DNA from: a virus
Virus record (IMG/VR): IMGVR_UViG_3300044712_002699
Span: 1 to 64,000 of that record
Direction: 5' to 3' (one strand)
DNA: 64,000 bases
Shown here: positions 26,018-37,000 of the stretch, one piece after another
Layout: each line of letters opens with the position of its first letter
How positions within the stretch are numbered: the stretch's first letter is position 1
The notes under the pieces: model-generated
Told to the model about the DNA's origin: nothing
What the model saw: only the letters and a program-made list of their open reading frames with translations
Database searches by the model: none
Made by a program: the position numbers and the translations under genes

Positions 26018-29000
26018 TAAGCTTCTGGCCCCGGTCCTGACCCTACCGCGGTGATAAAAAGCGGAGGTCGGTACGACACCGGCCCTAATCTAATATGGTC
26101 ATAGACAGAGGGCGAGTCAAGAATTTGAGTCTCCCAAACACCGGGGAGCCAAGTTGGGTCCGGGCCATTCCACCTGTATTCAATATCATACTTGTCATCC
26201 GTAACATTCAACATCTCGGAATGCGGGCCAAACATATCGAATACAAAGAGAGGTCTAAGAGTAGAATACTCCTCATATGTTACCTCAACACCAACCTTCC
26301 CTAATACAGAGAGCGTAAAACCCTCAATCATATTTACTATTAGATTCGGGTCGAGTTTTGTGAAAAAAACAACACTATCGGTTCCCGTAGAACTCTGTGT
26401 GACGAGACGATTATAATCCCCGAACAACACACTGTAGACGCCATCCATCCACAAATCTTCGGAAAATACAAGAGCATCAAGTACTAAATAGTCACCGCTA
26501 TATGCACCTGCATTTCTGAACCTGACCACTGTGAGTGGCTCATATCCAACTTCTTTACAAGGAATTCCTACGCGACCGAAAGCGTAGAAATACAGCGACC
26601 GATCTGGATCAAGGTATTTAGTTACTCCCTCGAAATGCCCCCGGTTAACATTATCCCACTCCCAGGAACGAATTAACCCCCGCCTGTTTTCAATATCTAC
26701 CTGGTTCTCGGAGGAGATAGTGATTGAACGAGAAACAGGTTCTTGTTCTCTTGTAATGGCATTAACTGTTATGCCTCGTACAGACGGCTGAGATTCTCCA
26801 TCTGAAACAAGTCCGAAAACAACGTCTGCTCTCTCAAGACTTACATCTATTCTTTGCCATGCATCCTTAGCAAGATCGGTAAAGTAAAGACTCGGACTTT
26901 GATTGAAGGATATTTCCATAGCCTGTCTGAGACAGGAGAGTAAATTGTTCTCGCTGGCAGCCTCCCAGGCATTATCCTTGTTCTTAAATTGCCAAATATG
27001 CACATCCGTATACTGTGCTATATCTTTCCACGCGCCTGAAATAAAAATTTTCCACGTCTTCTTGCGATCGAAAGAAAAGGCATAAAAAATAGAACATTGA
27101 GGAGGCACGTGTTCAAGAAAAGAAACAGATCGAATCTGAGCAATATTGGTAAGATCGATATAATGGGATGATGCAGTAACCGCGGTGGAAACCTGCTTCG
27201 GACTCTTTAAATTCCCACCCAAGTCGTAAGATACCATCGTCAAACCATTCACAGGAGAAACCATAAGGTGTGTTACGCTCCTCACATTTCCATCTAAATG
27301 ATCTACGGAGGAGGAAACATCGCCACTACCTGATCCGTCCCCGGTTATACCTAGAACAAAAAACTCCTGACCGTCTTCCAACCCTATGAGAGAATATTCT
27401 TCAACTAAGGTATTATCTACACCAATTCTAATAATCTGTTTAACAGTAGAGTCTTCCGTTATGGCGTCTTCAGCCCACTCTTCCCTGATAATTATTTCAT
27501 TTTCTCGAGCAGCCGACACTGCTGTCAGCGGAGGCCGGGGACGCCCAGGACCAAGTCTCGTACACCAAAGTTGAGGATACCGCTCCTGCTCACCAGGTAC
27601 CTGGGACCCGGGGCTCTCCCTAATCCATTCATCGTCAGGTGTTACAGTACTATACTTATCCATTATCTCAATAGGATCCATTTTGATAACACGATACTTG
27701 TACATCTGCTTTTGACAATTCCACTCAAAATCAACTGACCCAACCTTAATGGCTTTCAATGAAATCCCACTATCCGTAGTATAGTACCTTATGCCGTTCA
27801 CGGGGTCACAGTCATCGGTTGATAAAAACATTGAGGCTCGGTAACCATACTGGAAATCAGACCAGTCGGATTTATCGGGAGTAAGGAATACATTATAAGT
27901 CCCGCCCAACTCTTGAACTACACCTACTGTCCCGTTGTTTGTATCCTCTAAAAGAGGGAGCCTATACCGACCAGGAGCATCCAAAAGAGAGATACCGGAT
28001 ACATCAACCTCAGTAGCGTCAATCTCTAAAACAGGATCAATTACATCAGCATATATTAAATCCCCCTTCAGGGCATCGTAACTTAATTGATAAGAGGCTT
28101 TCACTGAATATTTTGAGAGATGAATATCAACCGAACCCATAAACTCCGCTTCCAAATAAACATTACTACCGGTGTCGGGATCTGCATAAGGTATGCGGAG
28201 TAAATCATTCCCGTCAGGTTCTTCCGCAGCCAAAAACATCTTACCTTTATAGTTTCTTCCGTTACTTACCTGGTACAACCAATCCCGTTGGTTAGACCCC
28301 AAAAAGATGTTATATTTCCGTTCCTCGAAAACCCCCTCTCCCAATGCTTCTATCAAATCTGTGGGCCTTAAAAAATGGTGTTGGTAATGAAAAACCGGCA
28401 AATGAAGATACTGGGGATTATCCCACTCACCTCCGCTCTGACTCAACCAATCGGCTTCTACATAATAGGTATCATCGAGTTCTTTGTCATAAAAAGCATT
28501 TCCGTAGTGATCGATAAAGAAACCTCTGGGAGCAGAGTCAGGATTCCCTAATGGTATATTTTGTTTGTAAAAATCATTCGTCTTAACCGACTCGATCCTA
28601 TGTCCCTTGGTTCCTGTATAAGGGTCTTCAGAGGTTTTAAATACCCAAGAGAATGACCCTAAGGAATAAAGAGCTACGGGAAACTCTGTCCTCGGGTTTG
28701 TAGAGCCGGGAGAGGGATCCATACCTGAATTATTGTAGTAGGATAGCGCAGCCCACGTTGGTCTTAAAAACATCTTACCGGGATAGTCTGCATGAACGAG
28801 AGACCACTCTGACTTTAGAGTAGCAATAGCCGTATCATATCGCGTAGTGTAGGCATCAAAGTATTCGTAACCTAATGACAATCCCCTAAGATACTTAAAA
28901 TCAAAAAGAATAACAGGTCTATACGAATCTTGAGGAAGTTTGAGCCTTAATAACTCTACAGAGATTGGCTCAAAACCAATATCCTCGGTTGCTCCGGTGC

Positions 29001-31002
29001 CTCCAGTAAATATGATGTCATTATCTTGTCCTAGACTTAATCGTGGATCACTTCCCTCTAGTATCTTTGCTGACGTTATTCGGTATGTAGTATCTCCTGT
29101 GTAGGAGTTAACAACTGTTTCTACTGAGAGAGTCGCCTGCCCAACATACTTGGCATTGATTGCACTTTGACCGGCCTGTATGTGCGGGAACCAGTCCTTA
29201 TCCGGATCCTCTGTCGCGTCTACAAGAAAAAGAACTCCTTCATAGTTTGTCTCCAAACCAAGTTCCGACCAATTTCTAATCCCTGAAATATATATGTTGT
29301 AAGTACTGGACTCAAAAATGGAACTCTGGATTAATCCTGTGAGATCCTTCGTGAGCGGGACTCGAAAATAGAATGACGTTCTTTTAAGGGTCAAACCCTT
29401 TGCCACAACTCGATAGCCGTCAACCTCAGTCCAAGGAGCCTCATCATTAAAGACAATTTCATTGTTGTCATCAACAGTTAACCGGGGATCTCCTGAATAC
29501 TTATTATTGAAGATTACTCGGGCAATACCAGTGCCATCCTCAGACATAATGATACGAGCACTTGTCAAATAGATGGCATGTAAGGATTGATCGATTCCAT
29601 ACTTAAGAGGGAAAACCTCTTTAAGCTTAACCGTAGAAGTTACCGGGACTCCCTCCTCGGTCTTATAAGGATCTATTTGACTCGAGTACCAAAAACCCGA
29701 CCTCTCCTTGAAGAACTCCGTATTCATTACAAAATCAGTTTTTGGATCGGTTAAGAAAAGGTTTCCCTTAATACCCTCTCCAAAGAGCTGATCCCACGCC
29801 TTTTGATCCGACGCCAAGTAAATATTGTAATCCCCCGTCACTAAAGTTTCATAGGAAAACCTTGGAGTAGTGTAGCGCGCAGCGTGTAGGCAGGGTCTAT
29901 AATGAAACACTGAAAGTAGGTTCGATAAACCGTCAACATTAACGACAGTGCCCCCTATAACTCGAGTGGGTTGTTTGTTGTCTACAAAAATTAACTCCCC
30001 GTATGAATGCGGGTCATCGGGTGCGGCCCAATTAAGACGATCTCCCTCCACGTCTCTCACAATTTTACAGTAATTACAGAGATGCCCTGTAACCGTACTG
30101 TCATAAGGAGATACGACAGTTCGGAAAGCCATTGAAACCTCTCCAATATAAAGAGCATCGAGGTAAATGCCGCTTCCTATGTAGCGAGGGAATAAGAGAG
30201 GATCCCCCGTGTCGTAATCCTTATCAATAAACAACATTTGACCCTTATACAGGGGGTTTACGAGATCCCACTCAGACTGATTTGATGCTATATATACTCG
30301 ATAGTTATGAGGAGCCGCTGGCAAAGATTGCACCTCAAACGTTTTTGTGGGATCATAAAAAAGCGGTTTTCTAAATCTAGAAAAACTAACATTCAGATAC
30401 AAGTATTCAGAAGGAGTAGGAATTCCGGCCACGGGAATAGTAGCGCCTGGGTTAAGATCCTCATAAATAATGGTATCATTGTCAACTCTAATATTCGTTA
30501 AGTAAGGATCAGTTATAACCACTGAATAAGACATCTCCGTCTGACCTAAGTAACGGGCATTTATTGTAACATTTGCCATTCTCAATGCAAAGAGAATCCT
30601 ACTTTCCGACACAGGTATTCTCAACATATTTGTCGGATAGTTGGGAAACATCTTCGACAAAAACATCTGTCCACTTAGATAACCCCACCCCTGTTGGTCA
30701 GCCGCCAGATAAAGGTACCACTCCCCCGGTTCCGACGCCTTTATCTCCTTGATCGTCCAAAGGCTTGTGTACTCGTTCTCTTCGAACTCAAGGGGATAGC
30801 TGACCTCACCAATACCAAGCTTCAGAGTTAAGCGATGAAAATACACCGCAGTATTTCCTATAGTCTTAGGAGGTCTAGTCTCATCATCAAAATATAAAAC
30901 GTGATCTCCGTCAACAACTATTGGATAAATTGCCTCCAGATTCTTCGCTTCCGGCTTCTGTATTGTGTTATCTAAGATCGTTATTGTGGGTGTTACAGGC
31001 AT
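26017..31002 (-). CDS. Giant modular tail-fibre/adhesin protein (1661 residues)
   Basis: The ATG lies one base after the previous stop, with a GGGG ribosome site. The N-terminus MPVTPTITILDNTIQKP matches that of the 2203-residue protein, suggesting a common attachment domain. Seven copies of the YxVYxAS-W-FL module follow, among them EPGEWYLYLAADQQGW, GDYNIYLASDQKAW and GTYNVFLTPDKSDW, over residues ~80-1100. Residues ~1130-1650 have a different composition with an Asp-box-like FDRKKTW stretch and several beta-rich segments, perhaps the receptor-binding end. No enzyme motif was recognised. Order in the operon places it between the 4329-residue protein and the glycosyltransferase. Confidence 0.75.
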   Translation of the reverse strand: MPVTPTITILDNTIQKPEAKNLEAIYPIVVDGDHVLYFDDETRPPKTIGNTAVYFHRLTLKLGIGEVSYPLEFEENEYTSLWTIKEIKASEPGEWYLYLAADQQGWGYLSGQMFLSKMFPNYPTNMLRIPVSESRILFALRMANVTINARYLGQTEMSYSVVITDPYLTNIRVDNDTIIYEDLNPGATIPVAGIPTPSEYLYLNVSFSRFRKPLFYDPTKTFEVQSLPAAPHNYRVYIASNQSEWDLVNPLYKGQMLFIDKDYDTGDPLLFPRYIGSGIYLDALYIGEVSMAFRTVVSPYDSTVTGHLCNYCKIVRDVEGDRLNWAAPDDPHSYGELIFVDNKQPTRVIGGTVVNVDGLSNLLSVFHYRPCLHAARYTTPRFSYETLVTGDYNIYLASDQKAWDQLFGEGIKGNLFLTDPKTDFVMNTEFFKERSGFWYSSQIDPYKTEEGVPVTSTVKLKEVFPLKYGIDQSLHAIYLTSARIIMSEDGTGIARVIFNNKYSGDPRLTVDDNNEIVFNDEAPWTEVDGYRVVAKGLTLKRTSFYFRVPLTKDLTGLIQSSIFESSTYNIYISGIRNWSELGLETNYEGVLFLVDATEDPDKDWFPHIQAGQSAINAKYVGQATLSVETVVNSYTGDTTYRITSAKILEGSDPRLSLGQDNDIIFTGGTGATEDIGFEPISVELLRLKLPQDSYRPVILFDFKYLRGLSLGYEYFDAYTTRYDTAIATLKSEWSLVHADYPGKMFLRPTWAALSYYNNSGMDPSPGSTNPRTEFPVALYSLGSFSWVFKTSEDPYTGTKGHRIESVKTNDFYKQNIPLGNPDSAPRGFFIDHYGNAFYDKELDDTYYVEADWLSQSGGEWDNPQYLHLPVFHYQHHFLRPTDLIEALGEGVFEERKYNIFLGSNQRDWLYQVSNGRNYKGKMFLAAEEPDGNDLLRIPYADPDTGSNVYLEAEFMGSVDIHLSKYSVKASYQLSYDALKGDLIYADVIDPVLEIDATEVDVSGISLLDAPGRYRLPLLEDTNNGTVGVVQELGGTYNVFLTPDKSDWSDFQYGYRASMFLSTDDCDPVNGIRYYTTDSGISLKAIKVGSVDFEWNCQKQMYKYRVIKMDPIEIMDKYSTVTPDDEWIRESPGSQVPGEQERYPQLWCTRLGPGRPRPPLTAVSAARENEIIIREEWAEDAITEDSTVKQIIRIGVDNTLVEEYSLIGLEDGQEFFVLGITGDGSGSGDVSSSVDHLDGNVRSVTHLMVSPVNGLTMVSYDLGGNLKSPKQVSTAVTASSHYIDLTNIAQIRSVSFLEHVPPQCSIFYAFSFDRKKTWKIFISGAWKDIAQYTDVHIWQFKNKDNAWEAASENNLLSCLRQAMEISFNQSPSLYFTDLAKDAWQRIDVSLERADVVFGLVSDGESQPSVRGITVNAITREQEPVSRSITISSENQVDIENRRGLIRSWEWDNVNRGHFEGVTKYLDPDRSLYFYAFGRVGIPCKEVGYEPLTVVRFRNAGAYSGDYLVLDALVFSEDLWMDGVYSVLFGDYNRLVTQSSTGTDSVVFFTKLDPNLIVNMIEGFTLSVLGKVGVEVTYEEYSTLRPLFVFDMFGPHSEMLNVTDDKYDIEYRWNGPDPTWLPGVWETQILDSPSVYDHIRLGPVSYRPPLFITAVGSGPGPEA

Positions 31003-31003
31003 A

Positions 31004-34000
31004 TTACCCCTGCTCTTCGCTCTCTACCGGATGAAAAAGAAACGTTAGAGAACTAATAACTGGCTCCGGAACTATCTGGAGTGTTTTATTCGAGACCACA
31101 GCATTGCTCTTAACTACAACCTTCGCAATAATACTATCTCCAAGATTAACTTGCCGCTGCCCAATTCTACCGCTGTTGTCGGTGACTTTGAACATTTTGA
31201 TCCGACTATTCATAAGATCATCTAAACCAATTTCCTGTGTCAGTAAAAAGGAAGCATTATCTATCACAGGAGGAGGCTGACCCGAAACAAAATACTCATC
31301 CAAATCAATAGTATAGTCTAGACACCAACTGGTTATCTGTATGACACAATCCTTATTATTCAGATCAGGCGGAAGAATGAACTGCAGTTCGAGATAAATC
31401 GGCTTCCCTTCCGCGTAAATAGGCAACATTACAGCCCCGATATAAACCTCCCCTCCCGAGAAGAAGGAACGGATTCCCGAGTCTGGAACGACTGTTTCAG
31501 TGGCTATTGGGTTGGTTCCAGATACCACAGTACTCCCAAATCCAGAAAATTTACTCTCCGGCTGAGATTCGCTTGCTCTAAAATAAGTCACCTGGACTCG
31601 GCCTACTTTCCATGCCTGAACTTGCTCGCTACCTATGTAAGAGGTGAGAATATCCCCAACAGTGTTAGGCTCGGCTTGACATAAAAAGAGAGAGCCAATA
31701 TAGTCCAAACTTAGATCTTCCCATCCAAGTTCCATAGAAGAAACATACACATTATAAATCCCCTCCAAGAACTCATCAACTACGCTGATCTGACTTGTTA
31801 ATGGATCAAAGAATAGGGGTTTTCCGTTTCCATCCGAATAAGACCACGACATACCCAAAAGAACGACCTCTGTGGCCCGTATCGTCTTTTTCCAATTGTC
31901 CTCATCAACATATCTAAGGCTATTATCAGAAACAATCCTTAGATAGTCCGAGCCCTCAAGTATCTGCGCTGCCCCTGGATATACTTGTTCTAGGCTTTGA
32001 GAAGGCCCATACCTCAGTATAACTTTTCCAACACACCACGACCTAACCTCAGTAGTCTCAAAGAAACCGCTCCAACTCTTCTCACCAGATTTGTCGGGTG
32101 GTGACATGCTGAGAAATGCAGCATCCGAAAAACTCATCCAACGAACGTCTGGTACCGTTCTATAGATATAATATATACCAGCGTCAACCCTTTCGGCAGC
32201 AGGAAAGTGAGTTTCGTAACCGGGTAACGAAAGGGCTAGTGGCTTATCCTCAAATAATAACAAAACTTTACCTACTAATAATGGATTCACGCGATCCCCG
32301 TACTCATTGTACGGACTGCTACCACTATATACTGCAGCCCCGTCACTAAGGCAGTGATGTTCAAACTGTGGTAATCTCTCTTCCCAATACAAATCTTCCG
32401 AACTTTCTCCCACCTTGAGTTGAATATCGCTCCCAGGAAAAACATCAAAAATATAATTACCGTAGTTGCTAGTTAAGGTAAGTTCCTTCGTAGTCGAGAC
32501 GCGTCCTATACACAGAGCCTTTGCAAGAGTTATGGAAGAATCAAGAACATATTCCCCCTCAAAGAGAGACGGACTTTCTGAAGACAAAAATAGTTGGCCT
32601 GAAAAATCCTGCCAAGATGGATCACTAGGCGCTAAATAGAGATAGTAAGCCAACCCAGGGTCTATCTTAGTAACTTCTGGGTATCCACCTATAAGCCTTA
32701 GAGGATTTCTAAACTTACCAACGCCTGATCTAAGAGACTTAATACTGGAGTCAACGCACGTCCCTGATACCTCTTTAGGCCCCGGTCCTCTCAACAACAA
32801 GTCCCCGTCTTCTGTGACAAAAATGATATAAAACGTAAAATTATCAACTAAATAAAACTCTTTACTCAATCCCTCAACAACAACGGGAGATGTCCAACTG
32901 TGGGTTGGTACATCCGAAAGGGTAAGAAAAGAGAAGCCAAACTGCTCCATCTTTTGTCTCCGAAGACTTGACAGTTGACCGACATACCCGAGAACAATCC
33001 TGTGCTTCGTTAGGTTACGGACCACAATCTCCCAATCCCTAATATCCGACAATGAATAGTGACCCCCAGGAACGGTTCTATCGAGATCAGGATATATCCC
33101 TATTGTAGCATCCTCGTCCTGGCTAACCGTTGGGTCAATAAAAATTTCAGGCATCAACTCTGCCTTACTTGTTATCCAACTAGCAGCAACAGATTCCCCC
33201 ACCTTACAAGTCCCAATCTTGAAGGCTGAACAAAGTTGAGGATAATTCCACCAGGAAAAAGACGTAGCCTCTGGTGCCGTCAAATAGATATAACCATATT
33301 GATCCGGCTCTGCCTGTGATAAAAATATTCGCCCATCATAGCCCACAATGTTGGTAGCATCATACTCTGACCCAGCATCGCTGGTTTCTGTAGTAATGTT
33401 ATAAAAAAAGTTCTCATCCGCCATTTGGTAGATATAGTAAACCCCATCTTTCATGTCTACTTGCTTGGCAAAAGCAGCCTTATTCCACCTATCAAATTCA
33501 ACGACTTGGAGTGGATTAAATGTATCAGACGAATACTGGGTCTCTTCTACAGAGTCTGTTAAATATTGAGGAAGACAGAAAGGAACACCCTCAGAGGTCA
33601 CCAGTGTACCTAAGGATGTGTCTTCCGGGCTCCCCACCACTATTGAATTAGCGGTTTCAGTTCGTTGGACATTTATCAAAGGACTCTTACCAAGATTTAC
33701 CTCTTTCATCTGAACCTCAACAACTCCTACTAATTTAGAGGTAACCTCCCTCTCATAATACTCTATTCCCTTTATATCAAATTCAGTGATATCAATAATA
33801 TTGGCTCTATTTACTCCTCCAATACGAGCACTAGGCACCGCAGTAAGATAACCCACGGCACTCCCATCCCATGTCAGTAAGTACTTATGACCTTGTAAAA
33901 TATCATACCGCATCCAATCAGACCAAACATCAATTTCAGTTCCACTCATAGTGAACCCGCTAACTCCTCCAAAAGTAACTCTTATTTTGGGAGGGCTTGT

Positions 34001-37000
34001 TAGGAACCCATAAGTGTCTTGGTCTCTATATCCAAAGTGTGCTTGATTAAGAGAAAAGTCCTGATCCTGATAAGGTCGAGAAAACCGAAATCGTATATAG
34101 TTTCCGCTTGTAGTAAAATCCACAAACCTTCGAAATGTTCCTGAAACAGAGTCCCATCCATTTATACTGTCTGCGGATGTAAGGGTTGATTCCTCTTCCT
34201 CGAGAATATCTTTAACTTCGATACGAGTTATATCAGCAGACGCTGATGGAGAATAGAGCCCGTAACCGGAGACTGAATCCAGATGGGCCTCGCTGGCACC
34301 TCCTTTATAATACGTAGCCTCCTTAGACCCCCGGTTACCTATAGACAGACCCTCAGTATACAGTTGTAACCTCGACATCGCCTCTTCAGTAGGAATTGTT
34401 ACCCAATCTGACCACACTGACTCTGATCCTAAATCTAAGAATAGAGACGTATCTTGCCCCTCGTTGAAAGTGATCTGAGCCACAACTGGGTCTTCAATAG
34501 GTGGAGTATTAAATGCCCCCCATTCACCCACCCACACTTCAGAAATTAAAAGAGGCTCTTGTGCCAGGGGAGGGATAGTAAACTTAAATCTCACAACCTT
34601 AAACTCTTCTCTTGTGAAAATGTTTTGTACACAAGAAATAGTCTTATTTGTGGAGGGCGTATAGATTTGACGTGAAAACTCAGTAACGACAGAACCACCC
34701 TTCTTAGATTCAATACTAACGACATCACCATAAGTGTAAGTATCAAAAGACTCAGAGGGCTCATCAGTAGCAGCATTAGCAGCCGATCCAAAATAAAAAA
34801 CTCTTGGTTCGGGACAGAAATTTCCTATTCCGTACCCGTCCCACGAAAGAAGATAAGTCTTATAAGCCCAACCAGTGTCTGGCCCAGGAAAAGCATACGA
34901 AATCCAGTCTGACCAAACGGTTGTTGTAGTTCGCGGATCAATTACCACGGACGATTGTCCGCTAAACGTTACCCTTCTGACCAGTCCGGGAGTAGAAGTA
35001 AAGTTATGGCTCCAACTATACTCTGCGACACCAAAGAAACAGTTATAAATATTTGCTGGAACTATTGATCCGGGAGGGACGGAGAATTGAAAGCGTATAC
35101 GGGAAAAACTCGAGTACATGTTTAGGGCTCGTCTTATTAGAACCGGCTCAGATGAATTAAATTCGCTGTTAACAATGTTCGCTCTGAAGACTGTTCTTGC
35201 CTGACTGCTTTCTTCTACCTGAATCTCCGAGACGTCAAGTTTTTTAGTCGTATTCCCTGAACTGTTCCGGTATGCTTCTCCCACATCATCTTTGTTAAGG
35301 AGCCCGTATCCATCCCAAGAGATGAGGTAGTCATAAGAGGTATTAACAGAATAGTCTAACCAATCGGTCCACACCTCTGTTTTGCCGACTGACGCGTCTA
35401 ACACATACTGTGATCCCCCCGAAAAAGTTAGGGGTAATTTTCCTGTATAGAAGACGTAATTATAGTTTCGTTGCCCAAAATAAGCCTGGTTAATAATCGC
35501 GTAGCCCTTAGTGGACCCGCAGGGCAAGGAAAACTTGAATCTAACTCGATCAGAATCCTTAACAAAGGACACAACTTGTCTTACATGACACGCCGAGGCC
35601 GAGGACGCCGTCAGAGTATCGTAGTGACAAGACGCCGTGTCAGTCCCATCAAATGCCTCGACTTCAGAGAACGTACTGTACGTATAAGACGATTCAGAGA
35701 GTCTCGGTACGTCTTCTGAGGCTTGATTTGAATTTGATTCAAAAAACGTAGTCAAGAAATCTGAACTAAACCCGAAATCTACAGCCGATCCATCAAAGGC
35801 TAATAAATACTCAATATCCTCTGATATATCAAAATCTACCCAATCCGACCACACCGATGATCCTGGACTAATCTGTAATCCCTCGTTTGAGGAAAACGTC
35901 ACTTGGGATTTTAGGGGATCAGGAGCAAAAGCGTAAGACCCGCTCAGCTGTCCAAAGTAACACTGAGACAGAGAAAAATCGGTCACAGAACTAGTGGGAC
36001 AAGAAAACAAGAATCTGATTCGAGAAGCCGCTTCTCTGGGTCTAATCACGATACGAAACTCGGTATTCCTTGATACAATGTCTTTAGAAATAAACAGTGT
36101 ACTCAATCGATCAGGAAGTGTGGACGAACTAGTTTCAAAAAGTTGAAATTCATTGAATGATATAGAATACGAATACCACCGGGCACTAGCATAGAAGCGG
36201 TAGTATCTGTAAGCCGTAGTATTATTAAAAGTCAGAACGGCAAACTCAGGATAGTTACCCAGAGATGGATTAAAATACGTAGTGCTGTACAGGTTAACCC
36301 AGTTCGAATTATCATTTGATCCCTGTATTGCAAAGTCTCTTGGGGCGTAGTAGGAGCCACCAATCATATATCTAATCTTAGTGACAACTCTTGCATTGCC
36401 TGACCCGAGATCTATCTTCGTCCAATAAGGCGCTGAACCACTTATTGGATTTGATGTCGTAGTATTATCATCATAGACTCGATAAGCATAATTAGAACCA
36501 TCAGACTGAGAAACAACGGCAGGAGATGGAGATGAGTTAGCGTACATGCCCACATTGATTCTCCCCACTAAGTCCTGATTATCACTATACTCAAACCCAC
36601 CCACTACCGGTAAATTATAGAAGTTATCATAATCACCGCCAGGAAATTCTGCTGAATCAACCCCCCACACACCCGATTTTTTGAAAGCATACCTGTAAAC
36701 ACCTCCGGCTATACTACTTCTGTGCCCAAGATATCCTCCCTCATAAGAAACCATATAGGTCTTACCTTTTTGAATGCTAAATGTCCCCCAATCTGTCCAA
36801 GATGAACGAAGGTCTCCTATTAACTGTTTTCCACTACTACCCGAAAATGTGAGTTGGATTTTTGAAGGGGTCGAAGCAAAATGGTAATTAGTCCCAGGGG
36901 CCACTTCTCCAAAATAACAAGAAGTGAGGAGCATAGGCGACGCCGAATCCTTTCCAAACCTTACCCTTACCCCCATCGCGTCTCTAGGCGCTACCCAAGG

